DNA of 22,556 nt, from positions 1-22,556 of the forward strand of contig CALXAW010000010.1 of the NCBI GenBank assembly GCA_944386375.1, in the 5' to 3' direction. The DNA is from an uncultured Clostridia bacterium. GTDB taxonomy: Bacteria; Bacillota; Clostridia; TANB77; CAG-508. The translations under genes were made by a program, and so were the position numbers. The notes beneath the pieces are model-generated. The model had not been told where the DNA came from. It searched no databases and worked only from the letters and a program-made list of their open reading frames with translations. Below, in pieces: positions 14,633-21,390 of this stretch (positions are counted from its first letter, which is position 1; each line of letters begins with the position of its first letter).

Positions 14633-16585
14633 TTAATTGTTAACATATTTATCAACCAATTCAAAATCGATTTGGCGGAGAGCCTTACTAGCCCTAACAA
14701 CTCTAATCCTAACCTTATCACCTATTTTAAAAGTCTTTCCACTGTGCTCTCCAATTAATATTTTTTTATCCTCGTCATATATAAAATATTCGTCACCTAA
14801 ATAGTCAAATCTAATTAGCCCCTCTACAGTATTTTCTAGCTCTACAAAAACTCCAAATTGTGTAACAGAAGAAATAATACCATCATATTCTTCTCCAATT
14901 TTACCTTCCATATATTCTGCTTTTTTCATATCTTGTGCTTCTCTTTCTACTTTTGTTGCTACCTTTTCTCTTTCAGAAGATAAATATGCTCTTACTTCTG
15001 CTTGTTTTTGGTGTTCTTCTATATATTCGTTGTCTACAGCATAATTATTTTCTATATATTTAGATATAATTCTATGTATAAATAAATCTGGATATCTTCT
15101 TATTGGTGACGTAAAGTGACAATAGTATTTTCCCGCTATTCCAAAGTGCCCCAAATTTTCTGCCTCATATCTTGCAAGTTTTAGTGTTCGCAAAATTAAA
15201 TTTGATACTACTCTTTCTTCTTCTTTTCCTTTTACTTGTTTTAATATTTTTGCAAATTCTATAGGATATATTGTGTCTTGTGTTATTTTTAATTTTAAGC
15301 CAAAATTATATAAAAATTTATTACATTCTTTTACTTTGTCTATGTCTGGAATTTCGTGCACTCTATATATAAATGGTGCTTCTAGCCAATAAAACTTTTC
15401 TGCTATTGTTTCATTTGCTGTTAGCATAAATTGTTCTATTATTTCGTTTGAAAAGCTTGTCTCATATTTTGCTACATCTACTGTTTTACCATTTATGTCT
15501 AAGGTTATTTTACTTTCTGGAATTTCTAAGTTTAGGTACCCTTCTTTGTCTCTTCTTTGTTTTAAAATTATTGCTAATTCTTCCATTAATTTAAATTCTT
15601 TTATATAGTCTTTGTATTTATCTACAACTTCTTTGTCTGAATTATCTATAATTTTTTGTACATCATCATATGTCATTCTTCTTGTTACATTTATTATTGA
15701 TTTATATATATCTGAAGAAACTACTTTTCCCTTTTGGTCTATTTCCATAGAACAAGATAGTGTAAACCTGTCTTCTCCTTGGTTTAAACTACATATTCCA
15801 TTTGATAGTTCTCTTGGTAACATTGGTATAACTCTATCTAACATATATATACTTGTTCCTCTAAGTAATGCTTCTTGGTCTAATAGGCTATTTTCTTTTA
15901 CATAATAGCTAACATCTGCTATATGTACATCTAATATATAGTTACCATTTTTTAATTTTTCTACTCTTACTGCATCATCTAAGTCTTTTGCATCTTTTCC
16001 ATCTATTGTAAAAATAGTTTTATCACGTAAGTCTCTTCTGTGTGGAATGTCTTTTTTGTCTACTTTATTTCCTGCTCTTTTTGCTTCTTCTACTACCTTT
16101 TCTGGGAATGTTGATGGTAAATTATATTGCTTTATTAAAGATAGCATGTCCACTCCTGCTTGGTTTATGTCTCCTATTACTTCTATTATTCTTCCTTCTG
16201 CACTTCTTCGTCCTCTTTCTGGATATTTTGTGATTTTTACTAAAACTTTATGGTTGTTTCTTGCTTTACCAAATGCTCCTTTAGGTATAAAAATATCAGT
16301 TCCTAAAGTTTTATCATCTGGTACTACAAAACCAAATCCTTTGTTTTTTTGAAAAAGCCCTACTACTGTATCTTTTTCGTGTTTTAGTATTTTTACAATT
16401 TTACCTTCTGCTTTTTTATCATTAGATTTTTCTTCTATAACTTTTACTAAAACTCTATCTCCATTCATCGCTCTTAACGAATTTTCTTTGGCGATATGTA
16501 TTTCTTCTTCTTCACTTATTTTTACAAAACCAAATCCTTTTTGATTTTTTTTATATATTCCTTCTTTAAAATTTTTCTTTTTCAT
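14633..16585 (-). CDS. rnr: Ribonuclease R (3'-5' exoribonuclease, RNB family)
   Basis: 650 residues, start ATG 16585 with AAGAGG upstream. It degrades structured RNA from the 3' end and takes part in mRNA and stable-RNA turnover. Order: two cold-shock-like domains (GFGFVKISEEEEIHIAKENS, then GFGFVVPDDKTLGTDIFIPK), the RNB catalytic domain with the metal-binding cluster DGKDAKDLDDAVRVEK near residues 200-220 and YHCHFTSPIRRYPDL-like motif (here YCHFTSPIRRYPDLFIHR), and a C-terminal S1 domain (GEEYDGIISSVTQFGVFVEL). There is no long lysine-rich tail. secG is upstream, as in many Firmicutes, but smpB does not follow; queA does. There is little room for its own promoter, because a hairpin (16601-16640) reaches to 15 nt from the start codon. 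Confidence 0.96.
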   Translation of the reverse strand: MKKKNFKEGIYKKNQKGFGFVKISEEEEIHIAKENSLRAMNGDRVLVKVIEEKSNDKKAEGKIVKILKHEKDTVVGLFQKNKGFGFVVPDDKTLGTDIFIPKGAFGKARNNHKVLVKITKYPERGRRSAEGRIIEVIGDINQAGVDMLSLIKQYNLPSTFPEKVVEEAKRAGNKVDKKDIPHRRDLRDKTIFTIDGKDAKDLDDAVRVEKLKNGNYILDVHIADVSYYVKENSLLDQEALLRGTSIYMLDRVIPMLPRELSNGICSLNQGEDRFTLSCSMEIDQKGKVVSSDIYKSIINVTRRMTYDDVQKIIDNSDKEVVDKYKDYIKEFKLMEELAIILKQRRDKEGYLNLEIPESKITLDINGKTVDVAKYETSFSNEIIEQFMLTANETIAEKFYWLEAPFIYRVHEIPDIDKVKECNKFLYNFGLKLKITQDTIYPIEFAKILKQVKGKEEERVVSNLILRTLKLARYEAENLGHFGIAGKYYCHFTSPIRRYPDLFIHRIISKYIENNYAVDNEYIEEHQKQAEVRAYLSSEREKVATKVEREAQDMKKAEYMEGKIGEEYDGIISSVTQFGVFVELENTVEGLIRFDYLGDEYFIYDEDKKILIGEHSGKTFKIGDKVRIRVVRASKALRQIDFELVDKYVNN

Positions 16586-16600
16586 AACTACCTCTTAAAT

Positions 16601-16640
16601 AAAAGAGCGAGGGAAAATATTACCAACTCCTCGCTCTTTT
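16601..16640 (-). terminator. Hairpin with T-tract between secG and rnr, possible attenuator
   Basis: AAAAGAGCGAGG (16601-16612) pairs with CCTCGCTCTTTT (16629-16640), a 12-bp stem with a 16-nt loop. On the minus strand it ends CTCTTTTATTT, immediately followed by AAGAGG, the rnr ribosome binding site. It begins 7 nt after the secG stop codon. Confidence 0.75.
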
Positions 16641-16647
16641 AGCAAAA

Positions 16648-16896
16648 TTACATAACATATATTGTTCCAAGCGCAACAGTAAGCACTACAAAAACAATTC
16701 CTAATATAATTGTCCATTTTTTTAAACGTCCTTCTTTAGTTTTGCCTTTATTTTGCTCATAGAAGTTTCCTGCTCCTGCACCAGTAATTGTTGAAGATAA
16801 ACCTTCGTCTCCTTTTGATTGCATTACTGTTAATACTACTAAAATTGCACAAATTATAAAATATATTATCATTAATATTACTTTTAGTATGTCCAT
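16648..16896 (-). CDS. secG: Preprotein translocase subunit SecG
   Basis: 82 residues, start ATG 16896 with GGAGG upstream. Two membrane helices (about 2-24 and 59-81) flank a short loop with MQSKGDEGLSSTITGAGAGN, the typical SecG pattern. It assists SecYE in protein export. It has its own promoter (16940-16968) and is followed by a terminator-like hairpin and rnr. Confidence 0.95.
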   Translation of the reverse strand: MDILKVILMIIYFIICAILVVLTVMQSKGDEGLSSTITGAGAGNFYEQNKGKTKEGRLKKWTIILGIVFVVLTVALGTIYVM

Positions 16897-16939
16897 TTAT
16901 TTTCCTCCTACAGTTTCTCTTATTATATAATACTTGCTT

Positions 16940-16968
16940 ATTTTAACATATATATTTTAAAAAATCAA
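16940..16968 (-). promoter_or_regulatory. Promoter of secG
   Basis: On the minus strand: TTGATT (16968-16963), 17-bp spacer, TAAAAT (16945-16940), with TGT before the -10. It starts 10 nt past the stop codon of the preceding gene; no terminator separates the two. Confidence 0.6.
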
Positions 16969-16977
16969 TCTTTTTGA

Positions 16978-18636
16978 CTAATTTTTCCGATGTTCTTGGT
17001 TTAAAATAGGAAGTATAAGTCCTAATGGTAATATTAAAACTAAAATATATACATATCTTAAACTAAATGCAAGTGGTGCTGCAATTAATACTGTTGCCCA
17101 AGTTAAAATAGCTGGTAAATATATAAGTAAGTTTTTGTATCTTTTTTTATATATTGTTAAAACACAACCAAATATTGCTACAAACCCAAATACTGCCGAA
17201 CTTATTGGCGCACTTGGAGTTATTATGCTTTTTATAGATTGTCCAGTTAATTTTTCTATATAATCTATTTGCTCTATATTATAAATATTTTTTAAATCCT
17301 CATTCCACATTTGCGGATTTATATATCCATCTGTTGTTGCTTTTGTTATATCCCAAAATCCAATAGTATTTAATAAATATGCTTTCACATATGATTTTGG
17401 ATTTTTTAAAAACATATCAAACCATATATTTATAACTTCTTTTCTATGTTCTTCTATATATGTATAATTAAAACCAGTTGCCCAATTTATTTTATCTACA
17501 ATACATGGATTATATCTTTCTTTTATTTTTTCTATTGAATATACATTTTCGAAAAAGTCTTTTTGCTCTTCTGTTATATTACCATTATCTGCAATTACAT
17601 AATACATTTGTTGTAATGGTATTCCTAAACTTCCTATAAATTTAGATTCAAACCCACACTTTGCATAAATTGGTCCTTGTATAATATATATTGTTATTAT
17701 TCCTAGTGCTTGTACTATACAAAATGCTTTTAATTTATTTGTAATTCTTTTTCTATATATTATCGCTAATATTATAGTTGTTGTAACTATAATATATATG
17801 CCGTTATTTCTTAATGAACAAACTAATATCATTAATATTAAATATTGTATTATTGTACTTTTCTTTTCTAGGTTTTTTCCATCTTGGTATATTGTTTCTG
17901 CAATTAATATTATATATAGTAATAATGCTATACAAAATGGTGTATCTTTCCAAATAGAAATTGCATAAATAGGTATTAGGCTAAATATTGCAAAATAAAA
18001 AGTTACTAATACTAAGTATTTAATTGATACATTTTTTTTGTATAGCCAGTAAATTAAATATGCTATTACACCTGCCATAGCTAGAACTTGTGCAATAGTA
18101 AATAATTCAAATCCTAGTTGCATACTATTTCCAATAGATACAAATATTTTTAATATAAAAGTATATAAAATTGGATTATTATTGTTCCATGGTTTTTCTC
18201 CTGTTATTTGCCTTATAGCATCCATGGTATCTGCATATATTCCACCTGGAAAATAAGATAATATATATGGTAACCATGCTATTAAAATAACTAAAAATAC
18301 TATAAAATAGACTTTTATATTTTTTGTTTTTCTTTGTTTTTGGGTATATATTGCTTTTTCTAGCTTGTCTACTATTATTTCAAATATGGATAATGCAATA
18401 TATGTAACAAATGCTACTAGTATAAATATTAAAATATTTTTTAGTTCTAATTGTGTAAAATGTATTTGTTCAAGTGTTCCATATATTTGCCCCTGAAATA
18501 CTAGCATACTATCTAACATTATTGTAAATGCAAAAATTAACGATAACACTATTTTACATAAAAAATAAAACTTATTGTTTTTTATTTTGTTTGTTCCCAA
18601 TAATGTATAAATTAGGTTTTCCAAAATTTCCTCCAT
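16978..18636 (-). CDS. Polytopic membrane protein, GT-C glycosyltransferase-like (DUF6020-like)
   Basis: 552 residues with roughly 11-13 hydrophobic segments. The stretches SYFPGGIYADTMDAIRQITG, WKDTPFCIALLLYI and SLRNNGIYIIV, with a soluble-looking region at about 350-460, recall the DUF6020 family, which I associate with GT-C-type membrane glycosyltransferases using polyprenyl-linked sugars. This is recall, not proof. The open frame begins at ATG 18636, but nothing like a ribosome binding site precedes it. GGAGG inside codons 1-3 sits 5 nt before an in-frame TTG (18624), so translation may really start there. Neighbouring glycosyltransferase genes suggest a role in envelope polysaccharide or lipid-linked sugar transfer. 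Confidence 0.72.
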   Translation of the reverse strand: MEEILENLIYTLLGTNKIKNNKFYFLCKIVLSLIFAFTIMLDSMLVFQGQIYGTLEQIHFTQLELKNILIFILVAFVTYIALSIFEIIVDKLEKAIYTQKQRKTKNIKVYFIVFLVILIAWLPYILSYFPGGIYADTMDAIRQITGEKPWNNNNPILYTFILKIFVSIGNSMQLGFELFTIAQVLAMAGVIAYLIYWLYKKNVSIKYLVLVTFYFAIFSLIPIYAISIWKDTPFCIALLLYIILIAETIYQDGKNLEKKSTIIQYLILMILVCSLRNNGIYIIVTTTIILAIIYRKRITNKLKAFCIVQALGIITIYIIQGPIYAKCGFESKFIGSLGIPLQQMYYVIADNGNITEEQKDFFENVYSIEKIKERYNPCIVDKINWATGFNYTYIEEHRKEVINIWFDMFLKNPKSYVKAYLLNTIGFWDITKATTDGYINPQMWNEDLKNIYNIEQIDYIEKLTGQSIKSIITPSAPISSAVFGFVAIFGCVLTIYKKRYKNLLIYLPAILTWATVLIAAPLAFSLRYVYILVLILPLGLILPILNQEHRKN

Positions 18637-18715
18637 TGTATTTATTATTAAATAAGAAAATATTTTAGTTATTAAATCTTGCCTATGTTGTTTTTAATTA
18701 TCAAGTTTTTCTTAA

Positions 18716-19405
18716 CTAAAATATTAAAAATACTAATGCAAGTATTATTGCTTTTATTAAAACTCCTAATAGTAAACTATAATTTACACCTTTTATTCCT
18801 AGGCTATTTATTTGGTCTAACCCATGCATTATTTTATTTATTTCTTCTTTTGACAAAATATTTTTTTCTTCCATATATTCTTGTGCAAGATATCTTGCTT
18901 TTAGCATGGCATCATTTTCAAGATATGCTCTTACAAAATAATATACCATGCCTAATATTAAAAATATATTTAAAAATAACATTTCATTTGGTAGTTTTTT
19001 TATTAGCCCTAATATAAAAATAATTATAAAATATAATAAATATATATTAGAATAAATAAAATTAAACAATTGTATTTGTCTTTCTTGTACCGAATGTAAG
19101 CACTCATGGGCTATTGTTTGTATTCTGGTAAAACTATTTTTTGTTTCTGCTATTATTATTTTATTTGTTACAGCTATATAAAGACAATTATCTATATCTT
19201 TATTTTCTTCTACTATTACTTTTTCGTTATTTAATTTTTTTAGTATTTCTCTACATATTTCTGTATTTTCTGGATATTTTTTTGCTAACTCATCTAGCAT
19301 AGTATTTTGAGCTATTTGTTTTACTTTCTTTACATTTATTTTTAAAACTATTGCTAAAATAATACTAATAATTATTGTAACTATTATTATACAAATAAAT
19401 TCCAT
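18716..19405 (-). CDS. Membrane HExxH metalloprotease (YugP-like)
   Basis: 229 residues, start ATG 19405 with a weak GAGAAAG site. An N-terminal membrane helix (3-23) is followed by a soluble stretch, then HECLH at residues 100-104 within IAHECLHSVQERQ, two hydrophobic segments (about 115-134 and 140-158), YLENDAMLKARYLA with a likely third zinc ligand at Glu161, and a C-terminal hydrophobic segment. HExxH with a later E-x-D-A on a helix resembles zinc peptidases of the YugP/Zn_peptidase_2 group, though here the protein is divergent. Substrate unknown. It lies between the GT-C-like gene and the YlbF-family gene (31 nt gap), probably one unit. Confidence 0.68.
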   Translation of the reverse strand: MEFICIIIVTIIISIILAIVLKINVKKVKQIAQNTMLDELAKKYPENTEICREILKKLNNEKVIVEENKDIDNCLYIAVTNKIIIAETKNSFTRIQTIAHECLHSVQERQIQLFNFIYSNIYLLYFIIIFILGLIKKLPNEMLFLNIFLILGMVYYFVRAYLENDAMLKARYLAQEYMEEKNILSKEEINKIMHGLDQINSLGIKGVNYSLLLGVLIKAIILALVFLIF

Positions 19406-19436
19406 AACTTTCTCACTTTTAATTTTTATTTATATT

Positions 19437-19769
19437 TTACAATAAGTCTCTTACTGAATCACTAATAATTTTGTTTACATCTGTTAAAATTATATTAAAT
19501 TTTAGTTCTGCATCAAAATATTTTTTTGCATCATCTATTTGTATTAATTCTGCATATAGTTCTTGTACTTTTTTTGTTTTTTCTTCGTTGTCTTTTCCTG
19601 TTTGTATAACTTCCACTTGTGCTTCATATCTTGCCTTTTCAAAGTATTGCAATTTTTCTTTTAATTCTGGCTTTAAGTTAATATATTCTTTTGCTTTTTT
19701 ATAATTTATGTATTCTTCTGATGTTTTTATTTCTTGTGCTAGTTTGTTTGCTGTATCATATATATTCAT
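19437..19769 (-). CDS. YlbF/YmcA-family protein
   Basis: 110 residues, all helical; start ATG 19769 with AAAGGAT upstream. It begins MNIYDTANKLAQEIKTSEEY and continues YKKAKEYINLKPELKEKLQY, the typical pattern of the Com_YlbF family. In Bacillus subtilis YlbF, YmcA and YaaT form a complex that affects RNase Y-dependent mRNA maturation, competence and biofilm formation; many Clostridia carry solo paralogues of unknown role, and this may be one. It lies 26 nt after the GT4 gene and before the HExxH protease. Confidence 0.82.
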   Translation of the reverse strand: MNIYDTANKLAQEIKTSEEYINYKKAKEYINLKPELKEKLQYFEKARYEAQVEVIQTGKDNEEKTKKVQELYAELIQIDDAKKYFDAELKFNIILTDVNKIISDSVRDLL

Positions 19770-19795
19770 TTTTATTATCCTTTCTTACTTACCAA

Positions 19796-21088
19796 CTATG
19801 CATATAGTTCGCGTTTTTTAAATGGCAATAAGTTTGTAAGATCCAATTCTGGTGTTTTTGCTTTTTTGGTTTTTTGTGCTCTTTCTTGCTCGATTTGTCT
19901 TTTTTGTTTTTCTGCCATAGATTGGCAAATTGCTTTTTGATACGTAAAATGTGTATCTTGTGCTATTCTATTCCATGTATAATTGTTTCTTACTTTATTT
20001 TTTTTTTTTTTTACAACATTGGCACATAATTCTTTGTCATATAAATGTTCTAATATTAAGTCTACTATTGAGTTTGCATTTCCTGCATAACTTTTCATAC
20101 CATTTACTCTGTGTTCAACTATTTCGTTTAAGCCTCCTATATCAGAAACTACTACTGGTCTTTCTGCAAGCATCGCTTCTAATGCAACTATTCCAAATGG
20201 CTCATATGTGCTAGGAAATACAGATATATCTGCTGCTTTATACATTTTTTTAACATCATCACCTGCTAAATAACCTGTAAAATATACTTTATTTCCTAAG
20301 TTTAAACTTGCAGCTTCTGCTTTTAATTCTTCTAGCATACCACCTTTACCAGCAATTACTAGTTTAGCATCATGATAACCTTCTAAAACTTTTGGCATTG
20401 CTGCAATTAGATGTTGCACACCTTTTTCATATACTAATCTGCCAACAAATAATATTATTTTTTCATTATCCATGGCATATTTTCTTCTAAAATTATAATC
20501 TCTTTCAAAGCCATTAAATATTGATGTGTTAACCCCATTTGGTATAACATTAATCTTTTCATATGGTAATCCAAATAATCTTTGAAGCTCACTTTTCATG
20601 TAATTGCTATTTACAATAACTTCTGCTGCTTCATATGTTAAAAGCCATTCTGTATCATTTATATACCTTTGGGTTTGGTCATGTATTCCACTATTTCTAC
20701 CTGCTTCTGTTGCATGTATTGTTGCTATAATTGGTAAGTTGTATGATGTTTTTAGTGTTTTTGCAGCATATGCTACTAGCCAATCATGTGCATGTATAAC
20801 ATCAAAGTTTCCTTTTTCTACTATTATTTGATTTGCTTTTGCAATCATTTCGAAGTTCATTTGCATTATCCAGTCTATAAAATTATTTGGGTGAATCATA
20901 AAATTATTAATTCTATATACTTCTACACCTTTGTCATTTTCATATTCTGGTGCATTTCCTTCACTATATGTAATAACTGTTACTTCATGCCCATCTTTTA
21001 TTAGCCTTTTAGATAAATCATGTACTACTCTAGATATTCCTCCTACAACTCTTGGTGGATATTCCCATGTTAACATTAATATTTTCAA
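19796..21088 (-). CDS. GT4-family glycosyltransferase (glycogen-synthase-like GT-B fold)
   Basis: 430 residues. The start is TTG at 21088, giving MKILMLTWEYPPRVVGGISR, the common opening of this group; GGGAG lies 8 nt upstream. An ATG four codons later (21076) would cut into that conserved opening. The N-terminal domain has VIHAHDWLVAYAAK; the C-terminal nucleotide-sugar domain has ILFVGRLVYEKGVQHLI, LVIAGKGG and the E-x7-E motif in PSTYEPFGIVALEAMLAERP. It should transfer a sugar from a nucleotide donor in the cytoplasm; donor and acceptor are not readable. A run of 15 A in the coding strand encodes KKKKN near residues 359-363. The last 40 residues are basic and look disordered. It lies beside a GT2 gene, suggesting surface-glycan synthesis. 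Confidence 0.9.
   Translation of the reverse strand: MKILMLTWEYPPRVVGGISRVVHDLSKRLIKDGHEVTVITYSEGNAPEYENDKGVEVYRINNFMIHPNNFIDWIMQMNFEMIAKANQIIVEKGNFDVIHAHDWLVAYAAKTLKTSYNLPIIATIHATEAGRNSGIHDQTQRYINDTEWLLTYEAAEVIVNSNYMKSELQRLFGLPYEKINVIPNGVNTSIFNGFERDYNFRRKYAMDNEKIILFVGRLVYEKGVQHLIAAMPKVLEGYHDAKLVIAGKGGMLEELKAEAASLNLGNKVYFTGYLAGDDVKKMYKAADISVFPSTYEPFGIVALEAMLAERPVVVSDIGGLNEIVEHRVNGMKSYAGNANSIVDLILEHLYDKELCANVVKKKKNKVRNNYTWNRIAQDTHFTYQKAICQSMAEKQKRQIEQERAQKTKKAKTPELDLTNLLPFKKRELYA
19998..20012 (-). repeat. Homopolymer A15 tract inside the GT4 gene
   Basis: Fifteen consecutive T on the plus strand, A15 in the coding strand. A change of one base would shift the frame after about residue 362 and replace the last 67 residues or so. 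It encodes four lysines and part of an asparagine codon in a linker before the conserved NYTWNRIAQDT helix. Confidence 0.9.
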
Positions 21089-21290
21089 TTTAATAGCTCC
21101 CTTCTTTTGTTTATTATTTGGATTATAGAGAATTTAATTTTAAACTTTCTAAACTTCCTAATACATTTTATACAATTTTTTGTAAAATGTAAACTATTTT
21201 TAGGTTTTTTTGTAATTTTTTTGTTTTTTTATTAAATAATCTAATACAACATTACATTATATGAATTTATTTTATTTATATGACATGAGA
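21089..21290. other. AT-rich intergenic region upstream of the GT4 gene
   Basis: No open frame of note. On the minus strand a TATAAT lies at 21127-21122, but no matching -35 is found. CATTTT...AAAATG arms at 21164-21189 form an imperfect hairpin around ACAA/TTGT. The rest is low-complexity AT. The remainder of this 302-base gap, up to 21390, is repeat copy 3 and a terminator. Confidence 0.3.
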
Positions 21291-21364
21291 TAAAATTTGT
21301 GTGCAACGTTGGAGCGTAGCGACTTTTATACAATAGGAAAGTACCACTTTCCTATTGTATAAAA
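21291..21364 (+). repeat. Terminator-associated hairpin repeat, copy 3
   Basis: It opens TAAAATTTGTGTGCAACG, then the core GTTGGAGCGTAGCGAC (21308-21323). A 19-bp perfect stem follows, 21324-21342 paired with 21346-21364, loop ACC. The outer stem differs from copies 1 and 2 but is fully paired, and the inner GAAAGT/ACTTTC is the same. It abuts the terminator of the GT2 gene with no gap. Confidence 0.8.
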
Positions 21365-21390
21365 AAATAAGAGGAATGCTCCTCTTATTT
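21365..21390 (-). terminator. Intrinsic terminator of the GT2 glycosyltransferase gene
   Basis: AAATAAGAGGA (21365-21375) pairs with TCCTCTTATTT (21380-21390), loop ATGC. On the minus strand it starts directly after the stop codon and ends in ATTTTTTTAT; the T-run is shared with the base of the repeat copy 3 stem. Confidence 0.85.

Noticed and set aside
21291..21364. The three repeats as plain rho-independent terminators
   Set aside because: No T-tract follows the stem on the plus strand, a separate gene-specific terminator is already present at each site, and the shared GC-rich core is not part of a terminator.
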